Source: Xiphydria camelus
Taxonomy: Eukaryota; Arthropoda; Insecta; Hymenoptera; Xiphydriidae
Reading direction: 5' to 3'
Length of the DNA stretch: 64,000 bases
Assembly (NCBI GenBank): GCA_963678675.1
Contig: OY783200.1
Location: forward strand, 11,209,431-11,273,430
Shown: positions 58,076 to 64,000 of the stretch, one piece after another
Numbering within the stretch: position 1 is the stretch's first letter
How the letters are laid out: each line of letters starts with the position of its first letter
Position numbers and translations under genes: made by a program
Notes under the pieces: generated by a model
What the model saw: the letters and a program-made list of their open reading frames with translations, nothing else
Databases searched by the model: none
Told to the model about the DNA's origin: nothing

Positions 58076-59386
58076 GCGGCCCTCACACGATCAGTATTAC
58101 TGACAGTATTAATTACTGACAGTATTTCATAAGTATTTCATAATTCACCGCACACGATCAGTATTTATGTCAGTATAGATTTGTAGTTCGTAGAGAACGC
58201 CGTTGTTTTTCTGTACTATAATTTAAAAGAATGGACGAGAAACAAAAGTCTTACATTGCAATTACATTATACAGGGTGTTACTTAATGATAGGCCGTAAT
58301 TGCAAGGTCATATTACTGAATCAATTTCCAGTAGAAAAGTTCATATTAACATGTGTCCTAAAATGTCTGGTTTTCAAGATACAGGACGTCAGTTTAAAAA
58401 AAAAATCGGTTTTTTAATAATATCTAAGATCCTTGTGCCGATTTTGCTGCCATTTGGCACTATTGTTTATAGTAATAAGACGCTAAGTTAGCACTAACTA
58501 AAAGATAATTATGAGTTCCAGTGGCATCCCGACATGCAATTAAGTGGTTTATATTTTTTTCCTCAAAAACGAAGTAATGTCAAGAGACAAAAAAGTTGTA
58601 TTTTTAGCTGCTTAATCTGAAAAAAAATAAAATTTTTAAAAAAGTCAGTGGTGTACACTTGTTTGTCAATATTATTCGTGAGACTATCCCCCGGGACGCC
58701 ACTCGGACTCATAATTATCTTCTAGTTAGTGCTAACTTAGCGTCTTATTACAATAAACAGCAGTGCCAAATGTCAACAAAATCGGCACAAGGATCTTTGA
58801 GATATTATTAAAAAACCGATTTTTTTTTAAACTGATGTCCTGTATCTTGAAAACCAGACATTTTAGGACACATGTTAATATGAACTTTTTTCTACTGGAA
58901 ATTGATTCAGTAATATGCCTTTGTAATTACGGCCTATCATTAAGTAACACCCTGTATTGTACAAACTTAAAGGATCGCAAAAAGAAAAAAAATTGACGTA
59001 GTTTCATATCCTCTTTTTTTTGTCCCAATTTGAATATTCTTTCGTTGTGATGTTCACTTCTCGGGCATTGACCTACATACATCGATAAATCTTTTTAGTA
59101 CGGATTTTTTGGTTTCTTCTTGTCCATTCCCGAAATAGGTGCCGGGTGTACGACGGCACGGGCTACGTTGCTTCCATGGCTGCGCTTGAAATACTGTTCA
59201 ATTACTGATGCTCTTGCACTCAGACGATCAGTATTTTCATCAGTATTTTGGCTCCGCCCAAATACTTTCAGGATCCCGAAAGTATCATCAGTATACTGAT
59301 AGTCCATCAGTATTTGCCCTCACACGGTCAGTAATATTGTCAGTATTTCGAAATACTGTCAGTAATACTGATCGTGTCAGGGCCGC
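58076..59386. mobile_element. Non-autonomous element, ends GCGGCCCTCACACGATCAGT
   Basis: The left end at 58,076 and the inverted right end (to 59,386, GCGGCCCTGACACGATCAGT) bound 1.3 kb. At 58,231 an ATG opens MDEKQKSYIAIT, and after the nested foldback the frame resumes as LKDRKKKKN. A start followed by a basic run resembles the N-terminus of Harbinger-type transposases, so this may be a deletion derivative of one (inference). The right end is shared with the 0.66-kb unit. Confidence 0.6.
58272..58954. mobile_element. Foldback MITE flanked by TA, ~230-bp arms
   Basis: The ends CAGGGTGTTACTTAATGATA and the exact inverse are flanked by TA on both sides. Arms pair to about 58,505 / 58,720. It is inserted in the open frame of the element above. 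Confidence 0.85.
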
Positions 59387-59920
59387 TTATATCTAGCAAC
59401 CGTGCTCCTGATCCCCAATGGGTTCACTGGCGGAATAATACATTAACACCGCTACGCGCATGCGACAAAGTCAGAGCGGGAGACGCCACATGGTGGGGGA
59501 GCATAGCTCCGAGCTCTACCGAAGACCACTCTTTTGCCAGTGTGTGTGTACTATATAGTCGGACTGGCAAAAGAGTCGTCTTCGGGAGAGTTCGGAGCTA
59601 TGCTCCCCCACCATGTGGCGTGTCCCACTCTGTCATTGTCACATGCGCGTAGCGGTGATCATGTATGGGGGGATCCGCATTCATCAGGTCAATTCAGAGG
59701 GCGCCAGCACTGTTGGTCCTCCAAGTTATCGTATCATTGGTCGAATCTGGCGTCAATGACACTTTATTTGAAACTCGAACCAATCAGGTTAGAGGGGACC
59801 AGCGATCGAGGCGCCAAAGTTTCTCGAGTGTGCATCCCCACTACTCCGCCAGGGATCCTCCGTGGTGGGGGAACGTTGCTCCGAGCTTTCCCGAAGACGA
59901 CTCTTGCCAGTCCGACAGTA
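59259..59920 (+). repeat. 0.66-kb repeat unit, copy 2
   Basis: Near-identical to 1469-2133, with the same palindrome and three copies of the GTGGGGGA motif (59,492-59,541, 59,563-59,611 inverted, 59,864-59,911). Confidence 0.8.
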
Positions 59921-60003
59921 TAGGCGGCGAGCGAATATTGTTTAGCAGCGCCTCTCCTAGGCGAACCGAAACATTTATTACGGGAACTGACCAAAGTCAC
60001 TTA

Positions 60004-60188
60004 GGTCGGGTGTCCACCGGGTCGGGCCGACCAGAATCGCTCAGCCGATCGCTGAGCACTTGAGTATATCTATATATACCCAATCTGTATATCTATATAT
60101 ACCCAATCTGTATATATATATATATATACACCCAAGTGCCCAGCGATCGGCCCAATTGTGGTCGGCCCAATCCGGTAGACATCCGGCC
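60004..60188. mobile_element. Harbinger-type MITE, relative of 4313-4638
   Basis: The ends GGTCGGGTGTCCACCGG and inverted GGCCGGATGTCTACCGG match at 14 of 17; TTA precedes the left end. The middle is a TATATA/ACCCAATCTGTA tandem array (60,064-60,130). Confidence 0.7.
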
Positions 60189-60527
60189 TTGTAGTTAAGT
60201 GACCGTAGGACCTGATGTGTCAATGTCAACTTGCTGGCAATGGATACTATAATTTATTTCAGCTTTCAGGCTGTAAAATTTATGCATCATAATGATGCTT
60301 CGTATAAAAATGGCCTAAAATTAGTCTTTTCTAAACATGTTTTAAATGCGAGTAAGCGCGCACACACACAAATGTGGTATAACCCAAATTTCTGTGATAG
60401 AAGACCGTGTGATTCGCCAGACATCAGTAACTCTTAATCCATATTCAGTTACTTTAGAAGTAAGTAGTCAATAGCTTTCCCCTTGCGACTTTGTCCGCGT
60501 GAATCACGAAATAATCTCTTCTTTATT

Positions 60528-60785
60528 TTACTCCCTTAAGGGAGTTGGTATATAAATAGTAGATATATAAAAAAAAACGTGCGTATTCAAATGCAACGTT
60601 GTATTAAAATTTCAAAGCAATCGGTGAAAAACTTTCGGAAATTTAAGATACATTTTTATTCATTTACCCCCTTAAGGAGTAGGTATATAAAGAGTAGGTA
60701 GGTATATATGAAAAACGCGCGTATTCGAATGCAACGTTATGTCCAAATTTCAAAGCAATCGGTAAATAACTTTCGGAGATCTTAC
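60528..60785 (+). repeat. Two tandem copies of a ~130-bp unit
   Basis: CCCTTAAGGGAGTTGGTATA ... AAATTTCAAAGCAATCGGTG ... CTTTCGGA occurs at 60,533-60,640 and again at 60,669-60,778. Non-coding. Confidence 0.75.
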
Positions 60786-60944
60786 GACGCGGTCTCAACG
60801 TGTCGACATTGACGTGACACATGCACAATACAGGTATGTAGTGCTCTCGCCCAGTTTATGACCCAGTGAGACCGCGACGTTAGACCTTCAAGAAACGAAT
60901 ATAACATTTTTATTAAAACGTGTATATGGAAGATAGAAGAAGAT

Positions 60945-61370
60945 AGATAGCGGTGTTTATTAGAATGGGTATTGCGGAAAGCGGTTCATTACGACTCGTC
61001 CAGTAATTAATCCTTCCGGGAAAGGTGCATGGCTGCGGGCTCATTGACAGCCTAAATTCACCAAAACCTACCGCTTCGCCATTGTGACCGATTTACAAAA
61101 TGTATCAAGTGACTTGAGTTTGTGTTAATATGTGTTCCGTCGCAAGGGGACTTCTATGTCATTTCTTACCGCTCACTATCATCGCAACCTAAGTAACGCG
61201 CCAATCTAGATCTAATCTCTACATCGATCGCGAACAGTGTATGGCTTTCCTGGATAAACCAGGTATCAAAATTTCCCAATTGTCCATCGACTGCATCCGA
61301 TATTCCTCCCCTTAATCCGGCTCGGATCGCTTTTGTGACGGTACCTATTGAAGCAGGCACTGCGTGAGAC
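60945..61370 (+). repeat. Dispersed repeat family, copy G
   Basis: ATAGCGGTGTTTATTAGAAT, GCGGTTCATTACGACTCGTC and GGGAAAGGTGCATGGCTGCG in order. The second half (GACTTCTATGTCATTTCTTA onward) is in the opposite orientation, as in copy D. The distal end (GATGCAGTCGATGGACAATT on minus) is also shared with copy A. Confidence 0.65.
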
Positions 61371-61557
61371 GGCTTGCTACGAATCGCTCTAAAATTACCT
61401 TCGGAGAAAAGTTCGGAACTGCAACATTTACGACCTAGGTATGTTTATCGAAATATTCGTTTCGCCTACGACGCGATTAATTCTAGTCGGCGAATTATTT
61501 GTGGTCGATGCTACCAAGAAGCACGAATCGACCCTCCTAATTCCGTCGCTCGTTATT

Positions 61558-61700
61558 TAGAAGCATGCTTAAAAGTAGCATGCTTCTTTTAAGCATGCTC
61601 TTTTAACGGCTACACTTGCTCGATATGAGCATGCTACTTTTAAGCATGCTTTTAAATAAGCATGCTTAAAGCAAGCACTCGGATACACATGCTAGTTCCT
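61558..61700. repeat. AGCATGCT palindrome cluster
   Basis: AGCATGCT or one-base variants occurs at least seven times in 140 bp, ending with CGGATACACATGCTAG, the same end as the miniature at 63,675. Confidence 0.8.
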
Positions 61701-61704
61701 AATG

Positions 61705-61850
61705 GTGCCCATCCACGTACAGGCGGACTGCAGTCCGTGGACTGACAGTTCTGATCTGCAGTCCCGAACTGTCATTGACCACACACGTAGAGTTCTGCGG
61801 ACTGCAGGCCGTCGCCGGACAGTCCAGGGACTGCAGGCCGCCGGATGATT
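61705..61850. repeat. GGACTGCAG-rich repeat
   Basis: Inverted and direct copies of GGACTGCAG, CAGTCC and ACAGTTC within 140 bp; an element border but no clean inverted ends. Confidence 0.55.
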
Positions 61851-61879
61851 CGCCATACACGCACAGTTCATGAGTCAGT

Positions 61880-62870
61880 TCAGTTCGATCAATTGTGTTT
61901 GGAAGAAGAAATATATGAGGGGTATAGATGCCAAACCCGCCAAGTCACATTTATAGCAATTCACAGGAAACGTCAAAAACTGGTGCAGACGGCCATTGCC
62001 TTACGTTGGCAAGCGTATTTTCTACCTTATATTATTATTAACGGTTTAAGGTGGAATTTGCACCTAAATTATGTTCGACCTTATGCACGTACTTATAAAG
62101 AATAAATTCCCGTATCTACCTCAAATTTGACAAAAATGAACTTGGCGGGTTTTGCATCTATACCCCTTATGTGTCTAATATTTAACATGGTTGTGAGAAA
62201 AGGGAAGCTTATTTTGTTCCTTATAATTATGTTGTTAAGTTATCGACATACGAGAAATCGGCAACGTTTTTAGGTAAAAGAATGCCAATGCACAGATGAC
62301 CCTGATTATGAATTTAATTTACATCGTGGAAATGAAGAGATTCAATCCGAACGTATCGAATTATTAACTGTCATTCCTTTTGAAGCTCGAAAGCAAGCGT
62401 ATATTAAACAAAGAGTATTTATTCCTATTGGAAATCGATGCTGCAAAAATCATTTGATCAAAGAAAAGTTCTACAAAGACGATCTGTTCCTTTTAAAAGT
62501 GATTTTTAATTCAAGTTTTGTAGAAACCCCTGATCTCTACAAAAATTGTTAGATAATCTTGCTGGAGGCCGCGATTCTTTACTTATAGGAATAATAAGTA
62601 ATTTCTCTTATCCTGAAGATCAAGTGAAGTTACTGACTGGTTTCTCATATAAAAATATAAATGAAATACGAAATATGCTTCCTTCTATGCGCGATAATGA
62701 TAATCGATCAGTGCTTCAAGCGGTTGTTGTATTTCTTATCAAATTAAGAAGTGGGAATTCAAATAGTACGATTCCTTCCTTTTTAATTCAAGCGAGAAAT
62801 TCAAGCGGGGGTAGTTTTCATATGCTTATCCGGCTATATCCTTTAACATTTCGATAATCTAAATGCGGTA
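61880..62870 (+). pseudogene. Transposase fragment, PIF/ISL2EU-like helix-turn-helix
   Basis: In order: ECQCTDDPDYEFNLHRG (after an AG acceptor at 62,272), ELLTVIPFEARKQAYIKQRV, RCCKNHLIKEKFY. After a frame change near 62,545 come YPEDQVKLLTGFSYKNINEI and SVLQAVVVFLIKLRSGNSNS. The last segment fits the helix-turn-helix that precedes the DDE core in HTH_Tnp_4 transposases (TG-hydrophobic start, VFLIKLRSG). The DDE core itself is absent, the upstream part is split by a MITE at 61,917-62,172 (ends GGGGTATAGATGC), and frames are broken. A relic. Confidence 0.5.
61917..62172. mobile_element. MITE, ends GGGGTATAGATGCCAAACCC
   Basis: The inverted right end reads GGGGTATAGATGCAAAACCC. It lies within the transposase fragment. 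Confidence 0.8.
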
Positions 62871-63045
62871 TATGCTAACTGCTTAGGTAAAAAGCGGTAT
62901 GTGCACCGACGGTTATTGTAGATACCACTGTTTGACTGTGTATGATGCAATACCGCGTTTCTCACGTTTCAACGGCTCAGAAATTGAAGGATGACGAAAA
63001 CTTTGCGAAATGACAGTACGTTACCTCCCGCAATCGATGTCGTAA

Positions 63046-63321
63046 TTGTTAATGGATTTTTTTTTAATTCGTCGTATTAAAGATGTGCCAAAGTCGTTCG
63101 GCAATATTTCAAAGAAAATTCTACAAATTCTATACAGTTCTGATGCTCCACGTGTACATATAGTTTTTCATCGGTATTCTCTGCCTTCAGTCAAAGATTA
63201 CATGCGTTCGTTGCGAGGAGGTTTCGAAACTGATTACGAGTACGTCATCTGTGGTCCAAAACAAGCTAGACCAACTGACTTTTCGAAAGAACTTCGAAAT
63301 GATAAATTCAAAGAAGATTAG
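63046..63321 (+). pseudogene. PIN-like protein fragment, second type
   Basis: IKDVPKSFGNISKKILQILY, RVHIVFHRYSLPSVKDYMRS and ARPTDFSKELRNDKFKED resemble the N-terminal part of the PIN-like proteins described at 56.3 kb (VFDGYSD-type strand, then a conserved FLSNK/ELRN-KF region). The Asp expected after the strand is His here (IVFH). It ends at a stop without the following domains. Probably a relic of a mobile-element gene. Confidence 0.45.
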
Positions 63322-63382
63322 TCGTTTTTCTGATTTCACCCTAGCAAACTCGAGAAGTAGGTACCTTTATTGGTAACAAAAA

Positions 63383-63644
63383 TCTCTTTATCTGTATATA
63401 TAAAATAAAGTCGGGTTAGTTACACAATTTATAACTAAAGAACGGCTGGACAGATTTTTGACTTTTGACTCTTGGATTTGTCTCCGCGATGAATAGCAGA
63501 ATATATAGATTCGTTTCAATAAAGCAAATGCCTTGCTGTAAAGTGAATTAAATTAGTTTAAATATAATTAAAATACATTTCGTTTTTAAGTTAACACAAC
63601 ATTTATTGATTCTGAGGCGGTACGAAGTTCGCCGAGTCAGCTAG
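63383..63644 (+). mobile_element. Non-autonomous Helitron-like element, 262 bp
   Basis: The 5' end TCTCTTTATCTGTATATATA follows A. The 3' end has a GGCG-GTACGAAGTT-CGCC hairpin, 11 nt, then CTAG followed by T. TC start, 3' hairpin, CTAG end and insertion between A and T are the Helitron signature. The interior shares TAACTAAAGAACGGCTGGAC with the fragment at 9.9 kb. Confidence 0.6.
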
Positions 63645-63674
63645 TTATTAAGTATATAAAATAGTTTTTCGAAC

Positions 63675-63737
63675 TAGCATGTGTATCTGGACTTCTAAAT
63701 AAGCATGCTTAAAGCAAGCACTCGGATACACATGCTA
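63675..63737. mobile_element. 63-bp miniature inverted-repeat element
   Basis: TAGCATGTGTATCTGGAC at the left is inverted at the right (CGGATACACATGCTA), with AAGCATGCTT in the middle. Same ends as the hairpins at 10.53 and 61.67 kb. Confidence 0.65.
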
Positions 63738-63744
63738 TTTACTA

Positions 63745-64000
63745 GGAGGCTGTCTGTAGCAGGCAGGCTGTAATTCGTGAAAAACTGCAACTGGCGAATA
63801 TTTGTTATCGCGCTCAAAGATAAAAGAGGAAATATAATTTGTAATGTATGTCACATTCTGAGAAACAGCGATTAAATTTTTATCACGGTCAAATTTGGAA
63901 GTAAAATTCCTTGATTCTGTTTATGATTTTCTAGAAATTTGTCAGTTTAGCGATTACTTTGTTCGCTCGATCAAAGTTACTTCATATACTGAGAAAAGAG
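63745..64000. other. Non-coding stretch at window end
   Basis: No gene or repeat is recognised. Confidence 0.4.

Overview
The window is invertebrate nuclear DNA, most likely from an insect and plausibly a hymenopteran (an inference). The reasons are short spliced exons with GT-AG introns, one clear host gene of the IQGAP family, one exon of a neuropeptide-Y/RYamide-type receptor, and a very dense load of DNA transposons: PIF/Harbinger, P element, Mutator-like, pogo, piggyBac-type and hAT-type miniature elements, and a Helitron. There are no bacterial-style operons, CRISPR arrays or convincing functional RNA genes.

Layout. 0-3.7 kb: dispersed repeats, a minisatellite, miniature inverted-repeat elements (MITEs), and a 0.66-kb unit that recurs at 59.3 kb, followed by a CpG-rich stretch that could be a first exon. 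3.73-8.82 kb: a PIF/Harbinger element with matching ends, a 3-bp target duplication and two convergent genes (Myb/SANT-like and DDE transposase), both open across their inferred introns. 8.9-13.1 kb: an inverted pair of tRNA-like SINE sequences, a Helitron-like end, a cluster of AGCATGCT palindromes and a decayed transposase-like gene on the minus strand. 13.4-26.5 kb: IQGAP on the plus strand. Seventeen exons (18,425-26,383) join into 1,309 codons; one further exon lies at about 13.5 kb, separated by 4.8 kb of nested repeats.

27.6-32.4 kb: a broken Ty3/Gypsy-type retroelement on the minus strand with LTR-like repeats. 33.0-39.95 kb: a P-element-type THAP transposase gene whose intron holds a Mutator-like element, itself split by a pogo element. 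41.0-44.9 kb: an element with 70-bp perfect terminal inverted repeats; inside it are two mirrored arrays of a ~19-bp box repeated about every 140 bp. 45.5 kb: one exon of a GPCR. 48.5-52.2 kb: a Mutator-like transposase fused to a DEDDh exonuclease, open over three exons (909 aa). 53.8-55.5 kb: a foldback element with two 0.55-kb internal direct repeats, and a MITE. 55.55-58.02 kb: a foldback element with arms of about 0.7 kb around a decayed PIN-like plus CXC protein gene. 58.1-59.4 kb: a non-autonomous element with a nested foldback. 60-64 kb: further MITEs, fragments of two transposon-type genes, and a complete 262-bp Helitron-like element.

The two host genes (IQGAP, a cytoskeletal scaffold; the GPCR, a neuropeptide receptor) are not functionally linked. 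The rest is a layered mobile-element landscape whose nesting order can often be read directly. The most unusual items are the PIN-like/CXC foldback element, the intact transposase-exonuclease fusion, the mirrored 140-bp-period arrays and the interrupted 5' part of IQGAP.
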